From the NCBI GenBank assembly GCA_022565695.1, contig JAIUME010000004.1:62001-126000 (forward strand): 64,000 nucleotides of DNA. Direction: 5' to 3'. The DNA comes from Alcanivorax sp. Its GTDB lineage: Bacteria; Pseudomonadota; Gammaproteobacteria; Pseudomonadales; Alcanivoracaceae. The notes below the pieces were generated by a model, which worked only from the letters and a program-made list of their open reading frames with translations, was not told the DNA's origin and did no database searches. Of this stretch, positions 16,457-25,463 are shown one piece after another. The translations under genes were made by a program, and so were the position numbers. Every line of letters begins with the position of its first letter. Positions within the stretch are counted from its first letter, which is position 1.

Positions 16457-18222
16457 GGCAGCGCCCTGATTCGGGGTGCGCGTCGCCATAAAATCATGAT
16501 GATCAATACCAGCCCGCCCCAGGGGGCGCCGCCGCTGTTGCCCATGCGCAGCAGCGGTGTCTCGGTATCCGGATATTGCAGCGCTACGGTGGCCTGGGTC
16601 TGGCCGGCGCCGAAGCTGCCGCCGGGGACGTCTGCCGCCAGTTGCAGGTCGCGCGGCAAACCATCCAGTGAGGACAGTTGCAGTGTCATGGTGTGGTGGT
16701 CGCCCGGGGCGAGTGCGGGTGCTGGACAGAACAGGCCCTCGGTGGACTGGGTGCATTGCAGGGCATTCATGTTCAGCAGTTCTGTTGCGGGTGGCAGAAC
16801 GATGCTCAGGCCGGCGTCGTTGCTGGTGACATGGGTGGAGAGGTTTTCGATGCGTGTGGTGACGTTGGCTCGGCGCTGCTGATGGATAAATGTGCCCTGG
16901 ACCAGCCCTGGCGCCACCAGATTCAGATCGGGTTTGTCGGTGAGGAAAAGGCGCACGGCGGGGCGGTTGTTACTGCTGCGGTAATCGTGTTCCTGAGTGG
17001 CCAGTTGCAGCGACAGGGTAACGGTCCTGTCTTTTTCGCCGGACGGCAAGGAAGAGAGGGTGACCCGGCCGGTCAGCCCCTCGTCTTCAGGGTTCAGCGG
17101 TGCCTGGCCGGACAGGTCACAGAGGCCATCGGGGCAGGTTGCGCCCTCCAGGGTCAGAGCCATGGTGTCCTCGTCATCGCCGGCCAGGGCCAGACTCAGG
17201 AGCGTGGCGGGATTGGCGAGGCTGTCATTGCGCACGGTGAAATCAATGACGTAGCCCTCGGCAGGCAGCGTATTGGCGGGCAGCGAGTGATAGCGCGGAA
17301 TCTCGATGGCTGCGTCAATCAGCGGGCGTGACATGACGCCTTCCGGTGGCGCTGCCGTGACGCTCTCGATCCAGCCGATCATGTCGGCGGTGCTGGTGTA
17401 GCCGCTGGGCACATGCGCCAGGCCGCAGCCCTGGCTTGAGCCGAAACTGGTCAGGCCGACAATCACGGGCTCATCCGGCGTGCCCACCAGCAGCGGGCCG
17501 CCACTGTCGCCCCGGCAGGTGTCCTGGCCGAGCTCGGCATCGAAGGGCGGGTTCGGCTCGCCGGCGCATACCAGTAGGGATGTGTCTGCGCTGAACCAGA
17601 AATTGCCGCACGCCTGGCGGCTGACGTAGTCCAGTGCGACCTGCTGGAGTGTTTCTGAAATACCTGAAGAAGGCGCTGTTTCGCCCCAACCCAACGCGGT
17701 CATGCGGTCGTCGCGGTCGAGGGGGGAGGCGGCTTCCAGCGTCTGTACGAGGGTGTCGTCAGCCAGATCCGGATAGCGGGTCAGGAGCGGGGCATCGCTG
17801 ATCGGGATCAGGGCGATGTCGTGACCCATGAGCAGGTTACGGAAGTCAAAACTGCCATGAACGATCATCAGGCCGCTTGCTTCGTCGCCTGAGCCGGCTG
17901 GCGGGAACTGTCCGTTCGGGAAAGTGGGTGCCTGATAGAAAAGCTCGGCAACGGACGCATCCACCCGGCTACCTGGGTTGCCCTCCTTGACCAGACAATG
18001 CGCTGCGGTAAGTGCCCAGTCTGGAGAAATGACCTGGGCGCCGCAGAAGCCGTTAGTGCCATCGTTAAAAGTGATACGTAGTGCGGTTACCCATCGCCAG
18101 TCATCGGCGATGGCGTCGTCACCGCCGAAAATGCGTGTGCTGATCTCACTGGCATGGGGCTGGCCCGGGAGTGTGAGCCCGGCAATCAGACCGATGCAGC
18201 AAACAAGTGAGGCAAGGCGCAT
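16453..18222 (-). CDS. Secreted trypsin-like protease with beta-rich C-terminal region and GlyGly-CTERM-like tail
   Basis: 589-residue S1 protease, a paralogue of the one at 14510. Signal peptide about 1-24; activation site R30-IFGG; catalytic His75 (TAAHC), Asp135 (GHDIALI) and Ser240 (CRGDSGGPL); an Asp in DTCRGD predicts trypsin specificity. Residues ~300-555 form repeated beta-sandwich-like segments (VIDFTVRNDSLANPATLLS, VTTRIENLSTHVTSNDAGLS) of the DUF11/CARDB type. The last 30 residues, GNSGGAPWGGLVLIIMILWRR..., fit a GlyGly-CTERM sorting signal: Gly-rich, hydrophobic helix, basic end. Expected to leave via type II secretion and be processed by a rhombosortase; neither is in the window except a GlpG-type rhomboid. 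Confidence 0.9.
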   Translation of the reverse strand: MRLASLVCCIGLIAGLTLPGQPHASEISTRIFGGDDAIADDWRWVTALRITFNDGTNGFCGAQVISPDWALTAAHCLVKEGNPGSRVDASVAELFYQAPTFPNGQFPPAGSGDEASGLMIVHGSFDFRNLLMGHDIALIPISDAPLLTRYPDLADDTLVQTLEAASPLDRDDRMTALGWGETAPSSGISETLQQVALDYVSRQACGNFWFSADTSLLVCAGEPNPPFDAELGQDTCRGDSGGPLLVGTPDEPVIVGLTSFGSSQGCGLAHVPSGYTSTADMIGWIESVTAAPPEGVMSRPLIDAAIEIPRYHSLPANTLPAEGYVIDFTVRNDSLANPATLLSLALAGDDEDTMALTLEGATCPDGLCDLSGQAPLNPEDEGLTGRVTLSSLPSGEKDRTVTLSLQLATQEHDYRSSNNRPAVRLFLTDKPDLNLVAPGLVQGTFIHQQRRANVTTRIENLSTHVTSNDAGLSIVLPPATELLNMNALQCTQSTEGLFCPAPALAPGDHHTMTLQLSSLDGLPRDLQLAADVPGGSFGAGQTQATVALQYPDTETPLLRMGNSGGAPWGGLVLIIMILWRRAPRIRALP

Positions 18223-18301
18223 GGGGTGACCTTTTCCGGGTATCAGCCAGCCGTTTTTCCCGAGTGTAACCCGCTTGGTGCTGCTTCGGGTGAAGAACCG
18301 G

Positions 18302-19264
18302 TCAGGGCCTCAACGGCGGTGCGTGAATCAGCTCACGCAGGTCCGTGTCACTGCGGCGACTGTCACTGCGATGAAAGGTTGCCGCCAGGTGGTCGAGTAC
18401 CAGCTCCAGGCTGGTTTCCCGTGGCACGGCAGTCATGACCGCCGTGAAGGGCGGGCTGACGTCGCGCAGGCTGGTGAGCACGCGCTCTGCATTGGCGATA
18501 GCGGTATCTGGTAGCAGCAGCGCCAGGCACTCTTCGTCAGCACGGGCGCCGATATCGCTGCGGCGCAGGCGCTGGGAGAGGGCGTTGGCCAGGGTTTCCA
18601 GGTCCGCCGGGTCACGGGGGCGTAGCAGCACGGCGGTCAGCGGGCTGGACAGGCGTTCGTGCAGTGGCAGCAGCCAGCCAGCGGTGTGCGCCAGCGCCAT
18701 GCGGCTGATCAGCCCTGTCCGGGGGTCCTGCCAGGTGGCTTCCTGGGTGAGGCGCGTGAGCTCCTTGTTGCGGTAGAGCAGCAGGCCGAAATAGAGCGCA
18801 CAGGTCATCATCACGGCCAGCAGGAACAGGCTGCTGGCGGCGAGCGGCGCTTCGGACTGTTGCAATCGCAAGGGCAGCACTACGGCCAGCACCACGGTGG
18901 CGCCGATCAGGCTGTACAGGAAGCGGGGCAGGCCGTTAAGCAGCCCGGTGCTCAGTACGGCGACAATCATCAGTGCCAGGGTCGGCGGTGGCTCGCCGGG
19001 GTCGAGCAGCAGCAGTACCCCCAGCGCACCCAGATCCACCAGGTTGGCGAGAATGCTGCTACCGGTAAAGGGCCGGAAGAACAGACCCGCATGCACCATC
19101 AGGTAGACGATGATCAGCAAGCCGGTTATTGCGATGTGCAGCGGCACGCGCAATGAAGGCAAGGCAATGAAATACAGCGCCACAAGCAAGGCAAAGAGGC
19201 CGCGCGCGGCAAGTTGCAGTACATGGCTGCCGCGTTCTGTGGCAAGCGAGTCGGGCAGTTTCAT
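18302..19264 (-). CDS. Membrane protein with degenerate GGDEF domain
   Basis: 320-residue protein. Residues ~15-165 contain about five to six membrane helices. A typical linker ATWQDPRTGLISRMAL (consensus DxLTGLxNR) opens a GGDEF-like domain of ~150 residues, but the signature site reads ARADEECLALLLP where GGDEF would be, so the catalytic Gly-Gly and metal-binding Glu are altered. It is unlikely to make cyclic-di-GMP; it may be a receptor or a pseudo-enzyme. The end HAPPLRP is normal. It is divergent from ppc, 225 bases away. Confidence 0.78.
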   Translation of the reverse strand: MKLPDSLATERGSHVLQLAARGLFALLVALYFIALPSLRVPLHIAITGLLIIVYLMVHAGLFFRPFTGSSILANLVDLGALGVLLLLDPGEPPPTLALMIVAVLSTGLLNGLPRFLYSLIGATVVLAVVLPLRLQQSEAPLAASSLFLLAVMMTCALYFGLLLYRNKELTRLTQEATWQDPRTGLISRMALAHTAGWLLPLHERLSSPLTAVLLRPRDPADLETLANALSQRLRRSDIGARADEECLALLLPDTAIANAERVLTSLRDVSPPFTAVMTAVPRETSLELVLDHLAATFHRSDSRRSDTDLRELIHAPPLRP

Positions 19265-19489
19265 ATGCAGTCTTGGTCTGGGTTATTGATGCATGGCGTG
19301 GTGCGAAGCGTTCCCCGTGCGGCATCGGGTTGCCGCTCAGGTATGTTGCGTCATCGCGGCGGCTCCGGCAAGACGAAGACGTCGTCAACGCACTGATGCG
19401 AGGCTGCCAACTGTCATCTTGTGATCACACGGGTCATGATCAATGATGGTGTTTCACCGCCTGCGGGCGTGAGCTGACTGCCGGGAGAC

Positions 19490-22165
19490 ATGCTGTTGAA
19501 CGATCTCGATATTCATGCGCCGTTGCGCGAAAACGTGCGCCAGCTGGGTGAGATGTTGGGCCAGACGCTGCGCGCGCAAAAGGGCGAGGCCCTGTACGAG
19601 CTGGTAGAGCGTATTCGTCAGGTGGCCGTGGAAGCCCGCGCCAGCGGCGTCGTGGACATGAGCCGTCTGGGTGCGGTTTTGGCACCGCTGGACGAACAGC
19701 AATTGCTGGATGTGGCACGGGCGTTCAGTCAGTTTCTCAACCTGGCCAACCTCGCCGAACAGCAGCACAGGGTGCGGTTGCGACGTCAGCGTCAGGGCTA
19801 CGATGCGGACAGCGTGAACACGGAAAGCCTGCGCCAGGTCATACAGCGCTTGCTCGACGCGGGTCACGCCGCCGAGGCGGTGCGTGAGGTGTTGGGCAGC
19901 CTGTCGGTGGAGCTGGTGCTGACAGCCCACCCCACGGAAGTGTCCCGGCGCACCCTGATCCGCAAATATGACCGCATGGCGGTGCAGCTGGCGGCACTGG
20001 ATCGCCAGGACTTGAGTGATGAGGAGCTGGATCAGTGCCGCGAGACCTTGCGCCGCAGCATTCTGTCCGCCTGGTGCACGGATGAAATCCGCCGTGAGAG
20101 GCCGACCCCGGTGGATGAGGCGAAGTGGGGCTTCGCTACCCTGGAGCAGTCCCTGTGGCAGGCGGTCCCGGATTTTCTGCGTGAGCTGGATCAGGCCGCC
20201 GCCGAGCTGCTGGGTGGGCCCATGCCGGTGGCTGTGGCGCCGATTCGCTTTGCCTCCTGGATGGGGGGTGACCGGGATGGCAATCCCAATGTCACGGCGG
20301 CGGTGACCCGCGAGGTGTTGCGCCTGGCGCGCTGGATGGCGGCCGATCTGTATATCCGTGACGTGGAAGAACTGCTGGCGGATTTCGCCATGCACGAGGC
20401 ATCAGAGGAACTGCTGGCAGTGACCGGATCAAGCCCCGAGCCTTACCGGGTGATTCTGCGGCAATTGCGGCAGGCGTTGCGCAATACACGGCGGCACATC
20501 GAGGCGCAGTTGAACGGCGAAGACAGTCCCGGCGAAGACATCATCGACAGCGCCGATGGATTGCTGATGCCACTGCAGCTGATCGACCGCTCGTTGCGCC
20601 AGTGCAATATGGCGCAACTGGCGGAGGGCGCGTTGCGCGACACATTGCGCCGTATTCATGCCTTCGGTATCACGCTGTTGAAACTGGATATTCGTCAGGA
20701 ATCATCCCGCCACAGCGCGGCAGTGGATGCCATGACCCGGTATCTGGGGCTGGGCAGCTATCTGGCCTGGGATGAAGCGGCGCGTCAGGCCTTCCTGCTG
20801 AAAGAGCTGGCCGGCAAGCGACCGCTGGTGGATGCACGTTTTTATCGCAGCGAAGAATGCAGTGATGAGGTGCGCGAGGTGCTGGCGACCTGCGAGGTCA
20901 TCGCGGATGAGGCGCCCGGCGCGTTGGGCGCCTATGTGATTTCCATGGCGACCGCGCCGTCGGATGTGCTGGCGGTGATGCTGTTGCAACGGCAGGCCGG
21001 CGTAGAGCAGTTCATGCGCGTTGTACCGCTGTTCGAGACCCTCAGTGATCTGCAGCAGGCTGAGCAGACCATGCGTGAGCTGATGGCGGTGGATGCCTAC
21101 CGTGAGCGCGTGCGTGGTGGCCAGGAAATCATGATCGGTTATTCCGATTCCGCCAAGGATGCCGGTTTCCTGGCGGCAGCCTGGGCACAGTATCAGGCGC
21201 AGGAAAAACTCACCGCACTGTTTGCCGAACATGATATTCCGCTGACACTGTTCCACGGTCGCGGTGGTTCAGTGAGCCGCGGCGGCTCGCCCACCCGCAT
21301 GGCGTTGCTGTCGCAACCACCGGGGTCCGTGGCCGGGCGCATTCGCGTTACCGAGCAGGGCGAGGTGATCCGCTTCAAATATGGTTTGCCGCAAGTGGCG
21401 ATCCACAACATGGAACAGTATGTGGCGGCCACGCTGGAGGCGACCCTGGCGCCCCCGAAAGGGGCGAGCGACGCCTGGCGTGCCGAGATGGCACAGCTGA
21501 CCGATACGGCAGTGCAGGCCTACCGCGCCGTGGTGCGGGACACGCCGGCGCTGGTGGATTATCTGCGTACCGTCACACCGGAGCAGGAGCTGACGCGGCT
21601 GTCCCTGGGCAGTCGTCCTGCGCGTCGCAAGCAGGCTGACGGGCTGGCCTCGTTACGGGCGATCCCCTGGGTGTTTGCCTGGACACAGATCCGCCTGATG
21701 TTGCCCGCCTGGCTGGGCACCGGTGTGGCGCTGGACGAAGCCCTGACGGACCCGAAGCGCAAAGCCCTGCTGGATAGCATGCAGGCAGACTGGCCGTTTT
21801 TTCAGGGCATGCTGAACATGCTTGAAATGGTGCTGGCCAAAGCGGATGTGGCGGTGGCCAGTTATTACGAACAGCGCCTGACCCGGGACCCTGTGCTCCA
21901 GGCGCTGGGAGCCGAGCTGCGGGAAAGGCTGCAGGGCACGGTGACCGCATTGCAGCAGATCAGTGGCCGCACGGATCTGCTGGACAACAACCCGGTCATG
22001 CGCTGGTCTGTGCAGGTGCGCAACCCTTACACCGATCCGCTGCACTTGTTGCAGGCAGAACTGATGGGGCGGTTGCGGGAGGGCGGTGAGGCAGATCCTC
22101 GTCTGGAAAGTGCGCTCATGGTGACGATTACCGGGATTGCTGCTGGTATGCGCAATACGGGTTAA
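19490..22165 (+). CDS. ppc: Phosphoenolpyruvate carboxylase
   Basis: 891-residue enzyme that converts PEP and bicarbonate to oxaloacetate, feeding the TCA cycle. Motifs: ELVLTAHPTE with catalytic His147, GYSDSAKDAGF, HGRGGSVSRGG (the mobile Gly-rich loop with Arg), and C-terminal RNTG. Length agrees with Gammaproteobacterial PEPC (about 880). GGGAG is only two bases from the first ATG but 8 bases before the TTG at 19496, so translation may begin two codons later. Single gene, with no obvious partner. It complements aconitase and the phosphoketolase in central metabolism in this window. Confidence 0.97.
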   Translation: MLLNDLDIHAPLRENVRQLGEMLGQTLRAQKGEALYELVERIRQVAVEARASGVVDMSRLGAVLAPLDEQQLLDVARAFSQFLNLANLAEQQHRVRLRRQRQGYDADSVNTESLRQVIQRLLDAGHAAEAVREVLGSLSVELVLTAHPTEVSRRTLIRKYDRMAVQLAALDRQDLSDEELDQCRETLRRSILSAWCTDEIRRERPTPVDEAKWGFATLEQSLWQAVPDFLRELDQAAAELLGGPMPVAVAPIRFASWMGGDRDGNPNVTAAVTREVLRLARWMAADLYIRDVEELLADFAMHEASEELLAVTGSSPEPYRVILRQLRQALRNTRRHIEAQLNGEDSPGEDIIDSADGLLMPLQLIDRSLRQCNMAQLAEGALRDTLRRIHAFGITLLKLDIRQESSRHSAAVDAMTRYLGLGSYLAWDEAARQAFLLKELAGKRPLVDARFYRSEECSDEVREVLATCEVIADEAPGALGAYVISMATAPSDVLAVMLLQRQAGVEQFMRVVPLFETLSDLQQAEQTMRELMAVDAYRERVRGGQEIMIGYSDSAKDAGFLAAAWAQYQAQEKLTALFAEHDIPLTLFHGRGGSVSRGGSPTRMALLSQPPGSVAGRIRVTEQGEVIRFKYGLPQVAIHNMEQYVAATLEATLAPPKGASDAWRAEMAQLTDTAVQAYRAVVRDTPALVDYLRTVTPEQELTRLSLGSRPARRKQADGLASLRAIPWVFAWTQIRLMLPAWLGTGVALDEALTDPKRKALLDSMQADWPFFQGMLNMLEMVLAKADVAVASYYEQRLTRDPVLQALGAELRERLQGTVTALQQISGRTDLLDNNPVMRWSVQVRNPYTDPLHLLQAELMGRLREGGEADPRLESALMVTITGIAAGMRNTG

Positions 22166-22182
22166 ACGAATACTGGCTGAAC

Positions 22183-22410
22183 TTACAGTTGCTTGTGGCG
22201 CCCGTCACACACCGGCGGCTGGCCGGTGTGCTTGCACCCGCAGAAAAACACGATCTTGTCCCGGGGCGCGGTATAGGCCACCGGCTGCACGCCGGTGCCT
22301 TTGTGGCTGCCGTCGCAGAACGGTGGCGTGTTGCTTTGTCCGCAGGCGCACCAGTAGTACGTCTTGCCTTGCTCCACGGCGGTGGGTATCGGATAGCGTG
22401 TTGCTGTCAT
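22183..22410 (-). CDS. Double CDGSH iron-sulfur domain protein
   Basis: 75-residue small protein with two CDGSH-type [2Fe-2S] motifs: CACGQSNTPPFCDGSH (first) and CGCKHTGQPPVCDGRH (second). Each has the three-Cys one-His pattern CxC-x(n)-CDGxH. Both are within one short chain, as in bacterial two-domain members. The cytoplasm is the likely site; role is unknown. The start is divergent from olsB, and the untranslated stretch holds a doubled Shine-Dalgarno repeat. Confidence 0.92.
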   Translation of the reverse strand: MTATRYPIPTAVEQGKTYYWCACGQSNTPPFCDGSHKGTGVQPVAYTAPRDKIVFFCGCKHTGQPPVCDGRHKQL

Positions 22411-22415
22411 GGGCG

Positions 22416-22433
22416 TTTCCCCTGTTTCCCCTG
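22416..22433. repeat. 9-bp tandem duplication over the ribosome site of the CDGSH gene
   Basis: TTTCCCCTG occurs twice in a row (22416-22424, 22425-22433). On the minus strand this gives AGGGGAAAC twice, doubling the Shine-Dalgarno-like sequence before the CDGSH start at 22410. Confidence 0.85.
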
Positions 22434-22528
22434 CTGTTTGGCCTGCTGTCGCGGAAACGTCACACAGGTGTCACGAACCGGCAACCCGAACGGCCGACAC
22501 TGCGCGAAAGACCATCAGGGAGTGCCCT

Positions 22529-23422
22529 ATGCTCGCGCAGGCTGCCGTACGAATCAAAGCATTCAGCCCACATCTGAAACAGGCGTTGGCAAAGCCGTTC
22601 ACGGCCACTGCAGGAAAATGGCGGCATCAGGCGGGCGGTGTTGCGCCCGAGGCGCTCAGCGCTGTCGCGGATGGCCCGCGTTTCAGTGCCTGGTTCAGCC
22701 GCTCACGGCGCGACATCATGCGCGCGCAGCGCATGCGCTACCGGATCTTCAGCGAAGAGTACGGCGCCAATATGAAAGCGCCCTTTGGCCTGGACCGGGA
22801 TCGCTTCGACAAGCACTGTCTGCACCTGATGGTGCGGGATAATCAGACCGGCGAACTGGTGGGTTACACCCGCGTGCTGACTCAGCAGGGGCTTGCGCGC
22901 ACCGGCGGCTTCTATTCTGCGGGCGAATTCGATATGTCCATGGTGTCGCGTCTGGATGGCCGGGTTGCCGAAATAGGGCGTACCTGTATCCACCCGCAGT
23001 ACCGCAGCGGTGCCGTCATCACGGTGCTCTGGTCACGGCTGGCGCAGTTCATGATAGAGGAAGATATTCGCTATCTGATTGGCTGCGCCAGTGTGGCCTT
23101 CAACGAAGGCTACGACCTGCGCGGCATTGTTGGCCAGATCCGCGATGCGCACATGAGCCCGGTGGGGCAGCGGGTCACGCCGCTGGTGCCGGTGCCGCGT
23201 CTGCCGCTGGCGGGCGCCGATAAAGTCCGCATGCCGCCATTGCTGAAGGCATATTTGCGCATGGGCGCGCGGGTTTGCGGCGAGCCATGCTGGGACCCGG
23301 ATTTCAACTGTCTGGATTTCTTTGTGCTGATGGAAGTCGAGCGTCTGCCAGCGCGCTATGTGCAACATTTTCTGCAGCCGGGCTCGCATGAGGTGGCCCA
23401 CCAGTTGCAACACGCGGTATGA
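22529..23422 (+). CDS. olsB: Ornithine-lipid N-acyltransferase OlsB-like (GNAT fold)
   Basis: 297-residue acyltransferase of the COG3176 (putative hemolysin/OlsB) family. It has the family core MRYRIFSEEYGANMKAPFGLDRDRFD, GELVGYTRVLTQ and EIGRTCIHPQYRSGAVITVLWSRLAQFM. It would transfer a 3-hydroxyacyl group from ACP to the ornithine amino group, giving lyso-ornithine lipid. Start at 22529 is supported by AGGGAG about 6 bases before; a longer frame from 22409 adds 40 unlike residues. A PlsC-family gene (olsA-like) follows after 3 bases, making a two-gene ornithine-lipid operon. Confidence 0.85.
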   Translation: MLAQAAVRIKAFSPHLKQALAKPFTATAGKWRHQAGGVAPEALSAVADGPRFSAWFSRSRRDIMRAQRMRYRIFSEEYGANMKAPFGLDRDRFDKHCLHLMVRDNQTGELVGYTRVLTQQGLARTGGFYSAGEFDMSMVSRLDGRVAEIGRTCIHPQYRSGAVITVLWSRLAQFMIEEDIRYLIGCASVAFNEGYDLRGIVGQIRDAHMSPVGQRVTPLVPVPRLPLAGADKVRMPPLLKAYLRMGARVCGEPCWDPDFNCLDFFVLMEVERLPARYVQHFLQPGSHEVAHQLQHAV

Positions 23423-23425
23423 CCC

Positions 23426-24214
23426 ATGTCCATTGAGCCACAACTGCGCCGGCTTGGCCGTCTGGTTCGGGTGGTGCTGCATATTCTTGGCGGCCTGTGG
23501 CTGGCGCTTCGCATTGATGCGGTGCGGCGGCCCCACCAACCCCGGGTGCGTGTTGCCGCCAGGCAGTGGGCGGCACAGTTGCTGACCATCCTGCGTGTCG
23601 AAGTGTGCTGGCAAGGGCCTGTGCCTGCATCAGGCACTTTCCTGGTGAGCAATCATATTTCCTGGCTGGATATCCCCGTGCTGGCGGCGCACGGGGATAT
23701 TCATTTCCTGTCCAAGGCAGAAGTGCGCCAGTGGCCCCTGGTGGGGCGTCTCGCGTTGGCGGCAGGTACGCTGTTCATTCGCCGGGGCAGCGGTGAATCC
23801 ACGCAGAAGGCTGCTGAAATTGCGACACATCTGCGTGACGGGCGCAGCATCTGCGTGTTTCCGGAAGGCACCACCACGGATGGCACCCATGTCAGGCGGT
23901 TTTTTCGTCAGTTGTTCGAGGCACCGTTGCAAGCGGATGTGATGGTGCGGCCGCTGGCAATTCGCTACCTTGCCGTTGACGGCAGCGCAGATCAGCAGGT
24001 GCCGTTCATTGGTGATGACGTGTTCCAGCGCCACCTTTGGCAACTGCTGCTGCGCGATCATATTCGCGTCAGCGTGGTGTGCGCCGAGCCCCTGTCGCCA
24101 ACGCAGTACAGCAATGCCGACAGCCTTTCCCGGGCAGCCCACGCGTCGGTGGTGGCGATGGTCCATGACGGCGAACCTGACACGGGACTGGCGCAGACAT
24201 CGGCTGCTGCGTAG
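23426..24214 (+). CDS. olsA: 1-acylglycerol-3-phosphate-type acyltransferase (OlsA-like)
   Basis: 262-residue PlsC-family enzyme. It has the NHISWLD motif (His-x4-Asp, near residue 75) for catalysis, the FPEGTTTDGTHV motif for phosphate or substrate binding, and a preceding membrane-like N-terminal helix. Next to olsB, it likely esterifies lyso-ornithine lipid to make ornithine lipid. It could also be a general AGPAT. The gap to olsB is only 3 bases, so translational coupling is likely. Acts at the cytoplasmic membrane. Confidence 0.83.
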   Translation: MSIEPQLRRLGRLVRVVLHILGGLWLALRIDAVRRPHQPRVRVAARQWAAQLLTILRVEVCWQGPVPASGTFLVSNHISWLDIPVLAAHGDIHFLSKAEVRQWPLVGRLALAAGTLFIRRGSGESTQKAAEIATHLRDGRSICVFPEGTTTDGTHVRRFFRQLFEAPLQADVMVRPLAIRYLAVDGSADQQVPFIGDDVFQRHLWQLLLRDHIRVSVVCAEPLSPTQYSNADSLSRAAHASVVAMVHDGEPDTGLAQTSAAA

Positions 24215-24340
24215 GATTCGGGGAGAGAGCGAACCTGCTCTGGTTCTCCATGGCGCCGACCGGATAACCCGGCAGCGCTACGTCGATTCACGCAGCGAGC
24301 CGTGCCCGCCCGGGGCCTCTGTCATATGAACGAATCCCTC

Positions 24341-24364
24341 TTGCACAGCCCCTTGCACAGCCCC
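24341..24364. repeat. 12-bp tandem duplication
   Basis: TTGCACAGCCCC at 24341-24352 repeats exactly at 24353-24364, in the gap before the aminopeptidase gene. Confidence 0.9.
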
Positions 24365-24380
24365 TCGTGACGCGCCCGGT

Positions 24381-25463
24381 ATGAGAGTCGCTATCCTGGC
24401 GCTGCTGTGGGTGAGCCTGACGGGCTGTCAGACGGGCTATTACCTGCATCTTGCCAAAGGCCATACAGACCTGATGCGCGAGCGCGTGCCGGTGGGCGAG
24501 GTGTTGGCCGATCCGCAGACGCCGGCAGCGCTGAGCGAGCGATTGCGACGCACCGAGGACATGCTGGTGTTCGCGGAAACCGCACTGGATCTGCCGGTGG
24601 GGGACACCTACCGCACCTATGTTGCGCTGGAGCGCCCTGCGGTGGTGTGGAATCTGTTTGCCGCGCCGGCCTATTCCCTGACACCCCGAACCTGGTGTTT
24701 CCCCGTGGCGGGATGCACCACCTACCGGGGCTTTTTCGACCTGGAGCGGGCGGCTCGGGAAGCCGAGGCGCTGCGGGCCCAGGGCTATGACGTCTATCAG
24801 GGTGGCGCGGTGGCCTATTCCACCCTGGGCTGGTTCGCTGATCCACTGACCACGCCAATGCTGGCGGGCAACGAAGCGCAGGTGGCCGATCTGCTGTTTC
24901 ATGAACTGGCCCACCGACGCTTCTACCTCAAGGGCGATACCCGTTTCAACGAGAGCCTGGCCACCAGTGTCGGGCGTGAAGGCGCGCGGCGCTGGCTGGC
25001 GGCCAGCGGCGACCCTGCGCTGGTGGCGGACATGGCGTTGGCCGATACGTTGCGCCAGCGCGTGCTCGCGCTGGTGGCCGAGGCCCGGGAGGCGCTCGCT
25101 ATCCTGTATGATAGCCAATCGGATGAGGCGGTACTGGCGTCCGGCAAGGCGGCGATTCAGGCCGGTCTGCGGGCGTCGTTCGAGCAGGCCCGGGCGGATG
25201 AGCCCGCGCTGGACCGCTATGCCGGCTGGTTTGCTGGCCCGCTGAACAACGCCCAGCTCAACACCTTCAGTGACTACAATCAGTGGGTGGGCGGCTTTGA
25301 CACCGTGCTGTTGCGCTGTGGCGGACACTGGGGTTGTTTCTGGCAAGAGGTGGAACGCATCGCTGCCTTGCCTGCCCGGGAGCGCACCCGATTGATGCGG
25401 CAGCTCAGTGGGCTGCTGACACAACAGGCTGACACAACAGACAGGACCCTGATGGATGATTGA
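24381..25463 (+). CDS. Lipoprotein zinc aminopeptidase (PF10023 family)
   Basis: 360-residue lipoprotein predicted to be a metallo-aminopeptidase. The lipobox is SLTGCQ (Cys about residue 15). The zinc motif HELAHRRFYLKGDTRFNES (HExxH with a downstream Glu in FNES) lies near residue 174. A conserved LFAAPAYSLTPRTWCFPVAGCTTYRGFF precedes it. The 3' end holds a 13-bp tandem duplication within the coding frame (LTQQADTTD). The stop overlaps the next start by 8 bases, coupling to glpG. It probably acts in the periplasm; the substrate is unknown. Confidence 0.82.
   Translation: MRVAILALLWVSLTGCQTGYYLHLAKGHTDLMRERVPVGEVLADPQTPAALSERLRRTEDMLVFAETALDLPVGDTYRTYVALERPAVVWNLFAAPAYSLTPRTWCFPVAGCTTYRGFFDLERAAREAEALRAQGYDVYQGGAVAYSTLGWFADPLTTPMLAGNEAQVADLLFHELAHRRFYLKGDTRFNESLATSVGREGARRWLAASGDPALVADMALADTLRQRVLALVAEAREALAILYDSQSDEAVLASGKAAIQAGLRASFEQARADEPALDRYAGWFAGPLNNAQLNTFSDYNQWVGGFDTVLLRCGGHWGCFWQEVERIAALPARERTRLMRQLSGLLTQQADTTDRTLMDD
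25415..25440. repeat. 13-bp tandem duplication inside the aminopeptidase 3' end
   Basis: GCTGACACAACAG at 25415-25427 is repeated exactly at 25428-25440, coding for the end of the aminopeptidase. Confidence 0.9.

Noticed and set aside
19418-19432. TGTGATCACA-like palindrome upstream of ppc as a CRP site
   Set aside because: The two half-sites are adjacent instead of being separated by 6 bases, so it does not fit the CRP consensus.
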